A DNA stretch of 64,000 bases, taken from positions 1 through 64,000 of the forward strand of contig JAGOSY010000002.1 in assembly GCA_018062085.1 (NCBI GenBank), written 5' to 3'. The notes under the pieces are model-generated. The model did not search any database. It was not told the DNA's origin and was given only the letters and a program-made list of their open reading frames with translations. Position 1 is the stretch's first letter, and every line of letters begins with the position of its first letter. This DNA is from a bacterium (GTDB taxonomy: Bacteria > Cyanobacteriota > Vampirovibrionia > Obscuribacterales > Obscuribacteraceae). The translations under genes were made by a program, and so were the position numbers. Shown piece after piece: positions 51,764 to 60,455 of the stretch.

Positions 51764-53191
51764 ATGAGCGAAAATTTTTCCTTTAGCGATAATGTGGCAG
51801 TAACTGCGCCAGTAGCAGACTTCTCATTCAGTATGAGTGACAGCTCTTTTGCTGCTCCTATGGTGGCTGAGAGTGTAGCGCTTAGCCCTAGTATAGGTGC
51901 TACTAGTATCGATTTTTCACCACTGCCAGGTTACGATGCCCAATCTACTGCTGCTGGAGCGGCCGTAGATAGCCAGTTTTTTAAATCTGAGAATGGTGCG
52001 CAATATCAAACTTCTGATAAGGTGCCAGCGGTTGCCGCTGATAGACCAATTCTCAGTACTGGTGAGTCGCCTCGTATAAATGTAGCTCCCGCAACGGCTG
52101 ACAATGTAGGAAAGGCCGATATTTTAGTGGGGAAAGATGGCACAGTTAGCTTGGCCGATGGCTTGGCTGGCAAGACTCTGAAAGAGTATAACGTTCAAGT
52201 CGAAGCTGGTGCTGACGCGAAATTGGCGGAAAAAGCACTGACCGACCTGGGCGCAATGATTAAGAGTCAGTCACCAGATGTAGTGCCGCGTTTAAATGTA
52301 TTGAAAGGCGAAGATGGTCAAGATCTGATTTCATCAGATTTCAGAGATTCATTTAGAGATAAGTTTGAGATTGCTCCAGTTGATAAGACTCTGCCGGATG
52401 GTCAGGATGGAGGCGGATGTGACAACGGAGGTGGCGGCGGAGGTGGTGGTTGCGATGGTGGTGGCGGAGGTGGTGGTTGCGATGGTGGTGGCGGAGGTGG
52501 AGGTGGAGGTGGCGGTGACAATAGCATTCCAGAGACTGACACCAATACTGACACTAATACAGACCAGAGAGTCGATGGTGGCACCGATACGTCTATACCT
52601 AATTCTGGTTCACGTGCCTTTAATGAACTAGCCGGAAAACTGACCGATATGAATGCTGCTAACTACGGCAATTGGCTGGCTTCTAGTCTGCCCGATGGCT
52701 TTATGGAAGAACTTGGGCCGCCACCATGGGACCCTAGGAAGCTGGCTGCATACCTATCGAAGCACTCCAAAGAGATTAAAGACAAAATGGGCAAACGCGC
52801 TTCTGCTTTAGATAAGCAAGGTGACAAAGAAGGCTCAAAGGCTATCAACGACTTCGCTGATAACTTCGAGAAAGTAACACAAGACCCTGCTCGTCTTGAT
52901 AAATTTGCTTCGTCTATGGCTGACTTCACTGAACGGGCCAGCAACGGTTCGGCCAATCCAAGCGATGTGCACGCTATGTTCGATAACAATGCCGGTCTAG
53001 AGGGTGCAATTAGGCGTTCGCAGTTGCTAGAAGGGGCGAAGAAATACGATACCAGCTTAGGTGGAGAGGCTGATTTGTCTAAGCTCAATGCTGAGAAGGC
53101 AGCGGCTCTCATTGCTGATTTGCAGCGGGCACCAGTGGCAAAAGTTAAGCCACTAGAGCCGTTTTCGGTAGTGCCTCAGATCGGTGGATAG
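51764..53191 (+). CDS. Cys-punctuated polyglycine protein
   Basis: 475 residues without signal peptide. Residues 1-200 are Ser/Ala-rich with a short structured region (LVGKDGTVSLADGLAGKTL). Residues about 215-250 are runs of 7-11 Gly broken by C-D pairs. A Thr/Asp-rich bridge follows, then a helical domain to the end (AFNELAGKLTDMNAANYGNW...). The stop overlaps a GTG of the next gene by eight bases. I know no family with this architecture; it could be a secreted or assembled surface protein exported by a non-Sec route. Confidence 0.65.
   Translation: MSENFSFSDNVAVTAPVADFSFSMSDSSFAAPMVAESVALSPSIGATSIDFSPLPGYDAQSTAAGAAVDSQFFKSENGAQYQTSDKVPAVAADRPILSTGESPRINVAPATADNVGKADILVGKDGTVSLADGLAGKTLKEYNVQVEAGADAKLAEKALTDLGAMIKSQSPDVVPRLNVLKGEDGQDLISSDFRDSFRDKFEIAPVDKTLPDGQDGGGCDNGGGGGGGGCDGGGGGGGCDGGGGGGGGGGGDNSIPETDTNTDTNTDQRVDGGTDTSIPNSGSRAFNELAGKLTDMNAANYGNWLASSLPDGFMEELGPPPWDPRKLAAYLSKHSKEIKDKMGKRASALDKQGDKEGSKAINDFADNFEKVTQDPARLDKFASSMADFTERASNGSANPSDVHAMFDNNAGLEGAIRRSQLLEGAKKYDTSLGGEADLSKLNAEKAAALIADLQRAPVAKVKPLEPFSVVPQIGG
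52439..52492 (+). repeat. 27-bp perfect tandem repeat in the polyglycine gene
   Basis: Two identical 27-bp copies (52439-52465 and 52466-52492) code for GGGGCDGGG each, followed by a partial third unit in which GGAGGT recurs. The G-rich coding strand contains many GG runs. In-frame slippage would change the number of Cys-Asp-punctuated glycine blocks. Confidence 0.85.
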
Positions 53192-53195
53192 GCAA

Positions 53196-54902
53196 ATGGA
53201 TACCCCGGCTATTCTAAAAAGAGATTCGCCTCTTGAGGCCAAGGACCGTGAGGAGCGAGCTTCAGAGAAAGAAGTTAGACCATATGCGTTGATTGACCAA
53301 GCAGGCGTAAATTTGCTCAACCGTCTAGATCGGATCGAACAGGGTGGCAAATTGCCTGACAGTTTCGATGGTGCAATTGAGATCAAGAAGATCAATGGTG
53401 CTCAGTTGGAGCTGCGCGATGGCCTTGTTTGTAGTCTTAAAAATGGTGCAAATGAGCTAGCTGTCGAGTATCAGAAGCGAGATGGTAAGGTAGTTTTAAA
53501 TAGCGCCGGTGAGCCTCTGGTTGCAAAAATTGTCGCCAATGTCGGTAATAATATTACTGAAATTGACGCTGCTGCCTTAGGTGCAGCAGCCAGCCGCGTC
53601 CGAGTCTTGCAAAAAGGCGAAGGGATCGGATCTATTGTCATAACTTCTGAAGATGGTCGCACTTCTTCTACTTTGCGTACTGACTTTTGTCGAGTAGAGC
53701 GTGAGAAAGTAAGTGTCCCTTCTGCTATCGGTTCTGCTGGACCTTCAGAGCAAGAGCGCGTGACAGCGCTATTTAGACCGAATGGTGCCCGTGTAGACTA
53801 CAAATATGGTGACCCACAAAAGCCATTGAGAATGACCCAAGTAACCGAGAGATACACCACATCAATGGGTACTTCGGTTATTCAATATAGTGATCGGGTT
53901 GGTGATAGCGAGAAATTCGTCACTCATACCGAAGGCCTCAGTGACAAAGCAACGCCATCTTGGCGCACCGATGTCATTGCCAAAAGTGATGGAGAGCTTG
54001 CTTACCGTGAGCTAAATGAGAAATTTTTTGTCGGCCCTCGCAATGCTGACGATGGTCATGCTTTCGACTTGCAAACAGCAAGAGAAGACTTTTTGCGAGT
54101 GGCTACTCAGCATAAAGTATTTCAAGGCAATGAGAATACAACTCTGCAGTGGATTAATCGCTTCGAAAAGAGAACTGATGGCTTTAGTAAGCGCGGTTGG
54201 TTGGCTCCTACCGACTTGGAGTTAGCTGATACCTATAGCAATTTGAGTAGAATCTTTACTGATTCAGTTGCTGGTCGTGCCCGGGTAGTGGGTGCTGAAG
54301 AACGCCGACTGTTGGTCGAGACAGCCTTAAAGGAGCTGGCTGAGCCTCATCGCTATATCAACCAAGGCAGCATCGGCACTTGTTCGCTCAATTCGCTTGA
54401 AAGCAATTTGGCTAATCGCCGCCCGCAAGAGCTGACCCGTTGGCTGCGTGAAGCATCGACAAAAGGTTTTGTCACCTCTCGTGGTGTCAACAATAGAGGT
54501 GAGCACATTAAGGTGCAGCTCTCTGAGAATCAACTAAACTATGAACCAAGCTGGAACAGATCTTATTCTAATCAGATTTTTCAATTCGCTTCAATAGCTG
54601 CTCTGGGTTACCGTTCAAACGGTCGTGATTATGGTGGCACAACCAACCAACAACTCGATTATGTTAGTCGTTTAGCTTGTGGCAAAAACATGGGCTTCTT
54701 GGACAATTGGACAGGTCGCGGCGCTCGTAAGGTCGACATTATTGAATCATTGAAGAAGAGAGGCAGTGTGGCCTACATTGTGCCTGGGCATTGTATGGCC
54801 ATTGATGACTATGATCCTAAAACAGATCGTTTCTATGTCAACAACTGGTGGGGCGGTCAGTCAGACGGCTGGCGCAGTGCACGTTCTTTGAGTTTGCGAT
54901 AA
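53196..54902 (+). CDS. Papain-like cysteine peptidase with large N-terminal region
   Basis: 568 residues from ATG 53196; GTG 53184 would add four residues and overlap the upstream stop. No signal peptide. The N-terminal 380 residues contain beta-rich segments (LELRDGLVCSLKNGANELAV, ALFRPNGARVDYKYGD). The C-terminal domain has a papain-clan triad, numbered from GTG 53184: Q394 and C400 (NQGSIGTCSLNSL), H536 (VPGHCMAI) and N554 (YVNNWWGG). The layout resembles peptidase-type effector domains of polymorphic toxins, but there is no adjacent immunity gene. Coupled with the polyglycine protein. Confidence 0.75.
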   Translation: MDTPAILKRDSPLEAKDREERASEKEVRPYALIDQAGVNLLNRLDRIEQGGKLPDSFDGAIEIKKINGAQLELRDGLVCSLKNGANELAVEYQKRDGKVVLNSAGEPLVAKIVANVGNNITEIDAAALGAAASRVRVLQKGEGIGSIVITSEDGRTSSTLRTDFCRVEREKVSVPSAIGSAGPSEQERVTALFRPNGARVDYKYGDPQKPLRMTQVTERYTTSMGTSVIQYSDRVGDSEKFVTHTEGLSDKATPSWRTDVIAKSDGELAYRELNEKFFVGPRNADDGHAFDLQTAREDFLRVATQHKVFQGNENTTLQWINRFEKRTDGFSKRGWLAPTDLELADTYSNLSRIFTDSVAGRARVVGAEERRLLVETALKELAEPHRYINQGSIGTCSLNSLESNLANRRPQELTRWLREASTKGFVTSRGVNNRGEHIKVQLSENQLNYEPSWNRSYSNQIFQFASIAALGYRSNGRDYGGTTNQQLDYVSRLACGKNMGFLDNWTGRGARKVDIIESLKKRGSVAYIVPGHCMAIDDYDPKTDRFYVNNWWGGQSDGWRSARSLSLR

Positions 54903-54907
54903 TTTGG

Positions 54908-55303
54908 CTATGAAATCGGTTTCTTCTTTTTGCTTTTCTTCGATTGCGCGCAAGCACTGCGATAGCTGGCAGATGCTAGGTCAATCATAAGTTGGCTATC
55001 GTCTAAGGCTTGCTCTGGTACTTGATAATAGAAGAGCGCTACAGTTTTGCCATTGCGATCGTATTCAAAGTAATTTCGCTCTAATTCACAAGGCACAGGC
55101 TTGCCTTTTGCATCAAGGGTTTCTTTGAGATAGATAATCTCGTCGATGATAATGGCAAACATTGTGCCGGCTGCGAATAGACCAATGCCGCCAAACATTC
55201 TTTTGGCATCCACCGGCTGCCATGGCGCTAGCAAATCGAGCACATGAATGGTTAAACCGTCTAGCTGCTTTGATTTTGCTCTGGTATTGTTCTGCATTGG
55301 CAT
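54908..55303 (-). CDS. TfoX N-terminal-domain protein
   Basis: 131 residues. The TfoX/Sxy N-terminal domain is clear: KRMFGGIGLFAAGTMFAIIIDEIIYLK. In gammaproteobacteria full-length TfoX/Sxy regulates competence; stand-alone N-domain proteins such as this, with a Lys-rich tail (KKSKKKKP), have no proven role. It converges on the papain-like gene with five bases between. Confidence 0.82.
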   Translation of the reverse strand: MPMQNNTRAKSKQLDGLTIHVLDLLAPWQPVDAKRMFGGIGLFAAGTMFAIIIDEIIYLKETLDAKGKPVPCELERNYFEYDRNGKTVALFYYQVPEQALDDSQLMIDLASASYRSACAQSKKSKKKKPIS

Positions 55304-55438
55304 GTTGCTCTATTGGTCGATACAAGCATAACCCATCGCTAGCAGAACATTGAACCTTTGAATGATTCAAACTAGCCGTTTTTGTGGATGTATGGTTTGA
55401 TATTGCACACTGCGCGAGCGTGCTCTTGGGAGACTAAA

Positions 55439-56488
55439 TTGAAGTTATCGGTAGTCAAAGCTTTTGTAACTTTGCTGTGCACCCTTTTGTTTTCGCAGGC
55501 AACTGTTTTTGCCGATGAAATTGCTGATCATCCAATTGCATTTACTGAAAATGGTGCTCTCGCCACTGAGTTGAATTTCCCTGTGTATGAGTGGCAACCT
55601 GGTGACGCGAAGCCAACTGAAATGGTTCTAGCTATTCACGGTCTGACATTGCATGGCAGAAGTTATAGTCTTCTGGGCAAGGCCTTTGCAGCAGGCGGTT
55701 TTTACTTTGTCTCTTCCGACATGCGTGGATTTGGACTTTGCCAGCCGCTGTTTTCAGCCAATCACGAATGGTGTAAAAATTACGATTGCAAATGGAAAGT
55801 AGACTACGTCAAGAGCTATAAAGACCTTGTTTGCCTTGCTCAACAGATGCGAAAAAAATACCCTGATTTAAAACTGACAGTGATTGGCGAGAGCCTGGGT
55901 TCAACCCTAGCACTGCAAATTGCGGCAGAACATCCAGAGCTGATTGATCGAGTAATACTATCGGCACCAGCGGTGAAGCTAAACCACGCCATGTTTACCA
56001 ACTCGCAGAATGTAAAATCTGGTCTTTATGCAGCTTTTATCAGTCCGCGATTTCAAATGAACTTGCAAGGTTTTATTAGCAAACTAGTGTCAAACAATCC
56101 AAAAATTTGCCAGGAAATGCTTGACGACCCGCTGGTTCGCAAGAAAATGCCACTCAGTGATCTTCTCCAAACTGAATCATGCGTTGGTCACTCTATAAAG
56201 TATGCTCAGAAGATGAGCCCAAGTATTCCCCTGCTAATTGTTCAAGGCAGTCAGGATCATTGTGTTATTCCCGAAGCAATTGTGCAGCTCTCTCAACACA
56301 CTCGCTCATCCGATCAAACTATACGCTGGCTCAATCAAACAGGGCACCTACTGCTGGAGACACACTATGTCAGGCCAGGCACCGTTGCCGCATTAAATGA
56401 TTGGTTCGACGACCATACACCGGAACATCTGGAAGAAGTTAGACAAGTAGAACAAAGTATTCGAGCCTTGGGTGGCAAAGTCGAATAG
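55439..56488 (+). CDS. Exported alpha/beta hydrolase (lysophospholipase-like)
   Basis: 349 residues from TTG 55439, supported by GGGAG six bases upstream; the signal peptide (about 1-26, VFA-DE) starts there. Catalytic Ser is S152 (VIGESLGST), with acid in GSQDHCV and His in the final QTGHLLLE. AIHGLTLHGRSY is the oxyanion strand. The lid-containing fold is that of monoacylglycerol lipase/serine aminopeptidase S33. Predicted periplasmic lipase or esterase. TTG starts with a signal peptide recur in this window. Confidence 0.85.
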   Translation: MKLSVVKAFVTLLCTLLFSQATVFADEIADHPIAFTENGALATELNFPVYEWQPGDAKPTEMVLAIHGLTLHGRSYSLLGKAFAAGGFYFVSSDMRGFGLCQPLFSANHEWCKNYDCKWKVDYVKSYKDLVCLAQQMRKKYPDLKLTVIGESLGSTLALQIAAEHPELIDRVILSAPAVKLNHAMFTNSQNVKSGLYAAFISPRFQMNLQGFISKLVSNNPKICQEMLDDPLVRKKMPLSDLLQTESCVGHSIKYAQKMSPSIPLLIVQGSQDHCVIPEAIVQLSQHTRSSDQTIRWLNQTGHLLLETHYVRPGTVAALNDWFDDHTPEHLEEVRQVEQSIRALGGKVE

Positions 56489-56597
56489 ATCAGGGCAATG
56501 GGAGAAACCGTATGCCTTTCCCCGGTCTAACCAACTGGAGCTTACGTGTTTCTTATGTCGCCTCTTGAATACTGAATGCATTGAAAGACGGCGCGAC

Positions 56598-56626
56598 TTG
56601 ACACACCCAGAGCTGGAAAATATTTG
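56598..56626 (+). promoter_or_regulatory. Possible promoter for the NlpC-like gene
   Basis: A perfect -35 consensus TTGACA (56598-56603) is followed after 17 bases by TATTTG (56621-56626), a poor -10. It lies 36 bases before ATG 56662. No other signal is visible in 56489-56661, so I report it at low confidence. Confidence 0.3.
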
Positions 56627-56661
56627 GCTATATCACTCTATTTTGGCGGAGTACAAAGAAC

Positions 56662-57633
56662 ATGGATCAACCCACCCCCAAGGACAAAGTGCAAGAAGCC
56701 CATCAAGGCGAGCAGGGTGCAGACTGGACCAACTATCAGTTGCATCTCCCCGAAGCTGATACAAAAGCTTGCAAGACTGATAAGCCCTCCGCGGCATCCG
56801 GCCTAGTAAAACCAGACGATATAGTGCTTTCCTTCGATGAGCCTTCTTGCGACAAAAAGGGCGGAGATCTTCAAACCCTCACAGACAGCAGCCAGATTCT
56901 GCCAATCTATACAGGAGTGGATGATTCTGGCAAGCCGATAGACAAAGTTGATAATTCGGATGCTCAAGAAAGTCAGACTGAGCAAGATAGTCAGCTCGCT
57001 TCGAGCGATGTATTGCAGCAAGCCGTTGATAAACGCCTTGGTCAATCACTTGATGTAGCCAATCGCCGTTTAGGCTGCACCACTGCTGTCTCTCAAGTGT
57101 TGAATGAGATCGATCCTGATATCACAGTGACAAGCAATAACCGTGCCTTCGCACGCGACTTAGAAGCCCATGGGTACGAAAGAGTGCCGCTTGCTGAGAT
57201 TAAGCCAGGTGATGTGATCATTGGCAAGCGCCCCGACGGAATGCCCGGCCATAGCGCTATCTATATGGGAGACGGCAAAGTCTTCAATAACAACAGCAAC
57301 TCTCAGCAAATGCAAATTGACGGTGTTGAGAAGTTCTCACAGGGAATGCACGATCAAAATGGGCGCTGGAACAAAAACGGCTTTAGTGAAACAGTCGTAT
57401 ACCGCAAGGCCCAGGCGACTAGCGGCGCTGATGACCAGGCTGCTGCCGAGCCTGAAGGCGATATGTCGGTTGAGTTTACGGACAACGCCGGCCTCGATCA
57501 AGTCAAGCCAATCCGGCCGATCTTAGATGTTCCGTCACTTCAGCTGGGCACAGATTCACCTGCCTATTCATTCCAACCCGGCGTTAATCTCGGTTCGGTG
57601 AGCCGCCAATCGGGTGATGAACCCACGGACTAG
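56662..57633 (+). CDS. NlpC/P60- or CHAP-like cysteine hydrolase domain protein
   Basis: 323 residues, no signal peptide. The N-terminal 120 residues are polar and disordered. The catalytic domain runs from about 120 to 250 with C139 (RRLGCTTAVSQVL), the turn EIKPGDVIIGKRPDG and H197 (MPGHSAIYMGDGKVF), the order of papain-like amidases such as NlpC/P60 and CHAP. It could cut peptidoglycan peptides, but export would need another route. The tail (260-323) is disordered. It resembles the 53196 gene product in lacking a signal peptide. Confidence 0.7.
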   Translation: MDQPTPKDKVQEAHQGEQGADWTNYQLHLPEADTKACKTDKPSAASGLVKPDDIVLSFDEPSCDKKGGDLQTLTDSSQILPIYTGVDDSGKPIDKVDNSDAQESQTEQDSQLASSDVLQQAVDKRLGQSLDVANRRLGCTTAVSQVLNEIDPDITVTSNNRAFARDLEAHGYERVPLAEIKPGDVIIGKRPDGMPGHSAIYMGDGKVFNNNSNSQQMQIDGVEKFSQGMHDQNGRWNKNGFSETVVYRKAQATSGADDQAAAEPEGDMSVEFTDNAGLDQVKPIRPILDVPSLQLGTDSPAYSFQPGVNLGSVSRQSGDEPTD

Positions 57634-57741
57634 TCTAAAGGCGATAGTTAGCGGCCAGATCTAAATCTTTGGCTATGATTGCCTGTTTAATCTTTTGCCT
57701 GTTCTATTCTGAGTGCTCTGCTCTGGGCGAGGTATAGAACT

Positions 57742-58854
57742 GTGGCATTAAACAATTACATTACACTTGGCAATTCTGGTCTCCGTGTTAGTCCATTTTG
57801 CTTAGGCACTATGACCTTTGGCATGGAATGGGGATGGGGCTCCACAGAAGAAGAGTCACACAAGATTCTTGATCATTTCTTTGCTAATGGTGGCAATTTT
57901 CTTGATACTGCCAATGTTTATACCAAAGGCCATTCAGAAGTAATCATCGGCAATTATCTACACCGCAATAATTTTCGTCGTGACCAGGCTGTTATCGCCA
58001 CTAAGTTTTTCGGCACTCTTTATCCGGGTGACCCTAATGCTGGTGGCGCCAGTCGCAAATCAATTATGGCTGCCTGTGAAGCTAGCTTGCGTCGCATGAA
58101 GACAGACTATATCGATCTTTATTGGATGCACTGCTGGGATTATCACACTCCAATTGAAGAGACAATGGCAGCTCTTGATGACCTTGTGCGTCAAGGCAAG
58201 GTGAGATATGTTGGATTTTCCGACACCCCTGCCTGGAAAGTCGCTCAAGCTCAAATGATTGCCAAGTTCAGAGGCTGGGCACCACTAATAGCTTTGCAGA
58301 TTGAGTACTCACTTCTTGAACGAACTGTCGAAGGTGAGCTAGTGCCCATGGCGAAAGAGATGGGGCTCGGTATCACGCCTTGGTCTCCACTTAAGTATGG
58401 CATTCTCAGTGGAAAATATACCCGCGAGAACAGAGACAAAGTTGATGCTGCCCGTGGTGAGTGGGTTACTGGCCATCTGAAGAAAGACAGCACTTATGAC
58501 GTCATTGATGTATTGGTGAAGGTCGCCAAAGAGACCGGTTCAAGCCCAGCCCGTGTTGCTCTCTCTTGGTTACAAGCCAAAGCCGGTGTTGCTTCTTCAA
58601 TCATTGGTGCTCGCAATCTTGAACAGTTAGATGACAATTTAGGTGCGCTAGATATGCAGCTAAGTGTCGAACAGATGAAAATGTTAGACGAAGTGTCAGC
58701 TCCTAAACTAAACTTCCCTTACGATTTCGTCAAAAGCTCTGGTCCCTTCCGCAGTGCTGAGACAACCATAAATGGTGAAGTGGTGGGTGTCAGTCCGATG
58801 GCTCCACAATCAGATTCTGAGCGCTTCGATAAAGCCCCTGCCGGTGTTCGATAA
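57742..58854 (+). CDS. Aldo/keto reductase
   Basis: 370 residues from GTG 57742 (GAGG nine bases upstream). The complete catalytic tetrad is present: D55, Y60, K88 and H130 (LDTANVY, ATKFF, WMHCWD). The NADP-binding end IIGARNLEQLDDNLGA is typical. It should reduce aldehydes or ketones with NADPH. The family resembles YakC/Tas-type AKRs; substrate unknown. Residues beyond 340 form a short extra tail. Confidence 0.92.
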   Translation: MALNNYITLGNSGLRVSPFCLGTMTFGMEWGWGSTEEESHKILDHFFANGGNFLDTANVYTKGHSEVIIGNYLHRNNFRRDQAVIATKFFGTLYPGDPNAGGASRKSIMAACEASLRRMKTDYIDLYWMHCWDYHTPIEETMAALDDLVRQGKVRYVGFSDTPAWKVAQAQMIAKFRGWAPLIALQIEYSLLERTVEGELVPMAKEMGLGITPWSPLKYGILSGKYTRENRDKVDAARGEWVTGHLKKDSTYDVIDVLVKVAKETGSSPARVALSWLQAKAGVASSIIGARNLEQLDDNLGALDMQLSVEQMKMLDEVSAPKLNFPYDFVKSSGPFRSAETTINGEVVGVSPMAPQSDSERFDKAPAGVR

Positions 58855-58877
58855 GTGCGGTAGTCTGGTGTATTTCC

Positions 58878-59831
58878 ATGAGTAGCAACCAGAATACTCG
58901 CAGAATTCGGGTAGGGCTAATCATTGCTTGGTCTTTGTTGATTATTGGCCTGACAGTCTTTGTCATGTATCAAATCGTCGCCAACTATGTCATTACCTAT
59001 GGCCCGAAAGGCGAACTGTTCGATCAGGGCGTACAGCTCTTAGATAAGGGCCAGTATGCAGATGCTTTAGCAAAGGCCGAACTGTCTATCAAAGCAAAAG
59101 AAAATCAAGCAGAGAGTTATCTTCTTCGAGCTAACGCACTCTATGCATTAGGCAGGCAGAGTGCCGCTCAAGCAGATCTTAAGCTAGTTGCTAAGGTAAA
59201 GCCGCAGTTGGCATTCGATCTTCACCGCAAGGCATATTATCTAATTGCAGATGATGGTGCTCCTAAAGATGTGGTGCGACTTGAAGATTTGGCAATCGCT
59301 ATTAGCCCAAATGTTCCTAGGTTCTATATCAACCGTGCTTATTCCTACACTGACCTTGGACAATACCAAAAAGCAATTGACGATTGTACTTTTGCCCTTT
59401 CTATAAAGCCGATTGAACCTGATGTAGCTGCTAGTTTGTTGCAAAATCGAGCGGACGCATACAACTTTGCTCGTCGCTACAAAGAGGCGTTGCAAGATTC
59501 TGACCTGGCGCTTAAAGGTGAGCTTGAAAATGAAATGCATTTGCGCGTTCTCAACGGCAAAGTTGAGGCTTTGATAGGCCTTAAAAAATTCACTGAAGCC
59601 ATTAGCGCCTGCGAGCAGGCGATTGAGTTAGTTGTCGATGACAAGCGGTGGCTAATTGATTTAAATGATTTGAAGATTGCAGCCCTACAGGGCCGCAATA
59701 ACAAAGCCTTGAAAGACTCTGAGGAGATTGCTAAGTTGAAAGAAGAGTGCAAGCGTCTAGAAGCTGAGCTGGCCGCAGAAGAAAAGGAAGAGAAAGAGCA
59801 AGAGAAAAATGAGCAAGAGAAAGAAGATTAG
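58878..59831 (+). CDS. Membrane-anchored TPR protein
   Basis: 317 residues. One N-terminal membrane span (about 12-35) anchors a TPR domain of five to six repeats (for example YADALAKAELSIKAKENQAESY and PRFYINRAYSYTDLGQYQKA). The C-terminal 35 residues are a Glu/Lys coiled coil. The TPR would face the periplasm. It begins 23 bases after the aldo/keto reductase gene. Confidence 0.82.
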   Translation: MSSNQNTRRIRVGLIIAWSLLIIGLTVFVMYQIVANYVITYGPKGELFDQGVQLLDKGQYADALAKAELSIKAKENQAESYLLRANALYALGRQSAAQADLKLVAKVKPQLAFDLHRKAYYLIADDGAPKDVVRLEDLAIAISPNVPRFYINRAYSYTDLGQYQKAIDDCTFALSIKPIEPDVAASLLQNRADAYNFARRYKEALQDSDLALKGELENEMHLRVLNGKVEALIGLKKFTEAISACEQAIELVVDDKRWLIDLNDLKIAALQGRNNKALKDSEEIAKLKEECKRLEAELAAEEKEEKEQEKNEQEKED

Positions 59832-59855
59832 CAGCAACTGAATGAAGTGAAAGAA

Positions 59856-60455
59856 ATGGCAATTAGCTATCGCCGCGCCAGTGGCCAAGATTTTGAGAAC
59901 ATCGTGAACCTGCAGAATTTGTATTTAGAGGCAAATCTAGAGAGTGAGCAAAAACACGATGGTTTTCTTTCTGGACAGTTTTCTGCTGCTCAATTTCGGC
60001 TGATTAACGCCGACGGTGGAGTTGTGGTTGCTGTAGCAGGGGCAAGAGATGAGAGCAATGCTTCTAGCGGCGAGGTTAAAGCCTATCTGTGCGCCTCAAG
60101 TGTGCCTTTCAATATGTCTTTTGCTTTACCTCGGGCGATGATTGAGAGTTTTCCCCAAGCTATTTACAAGGGCCGACTGTTGTCTGAACAAAACGTCTTG
60201 ATTGCAGGCCCGGTTTGTGTTGCCAGCGCCTATCGTGGTCAAGGCGTGGTCGGGGAGCTTTACCGCACTTTGTTTGCCCTTGTCTCTAAGTTCTATGAGG
60301 TTGCAGTTGTTTTTGTTTCGCTAGATAATCCGCGCTCGATTAGTGCCCATATTAAGTTGGGTATGACCGCAGTGAGGAACTTTCGCTTTGACGAAAAAGA
60401 GTATGTAATTATGGCTTGTTCTATGAGGGCATTAGAGTGCGAGACAAAGTTGTAG
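59856..60455 (+). CDS. GNAT-family N-acetyltransferase
   Basis: 199 residues from ATG 59856; GTG 59847 is possible. GNAT elements: YRRASGQDFENIVNLQ at the N-terminus, the acetyl-CoA loop VASAYRGQGVVGELYRTLF (R-G-Q-G-V-V-G) and the FVSLDNPRSISAHIKLGM region. Cytoplasmic acetyltransferase of unknown substrate. The DUF429 gene starts inside its 3' end. Confidence 0.82.
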   Translation: MAISYRRASGQDFENIVNLQNLYLEANLESEQKHDGFLSGQFSAAQFRLINADGGVVVAVAGARDESNASSGEVKAYLCASSVPFNMSFALPRAMIESFPQAIYKGRLLSEQNVLIAGPVCVASAYRGQGVVGELYRTLFALVSKFYEVAVVFVSLDNPRSISAHIKLGMTAVRNFRFDEKEYVIMACSMRALECETKL

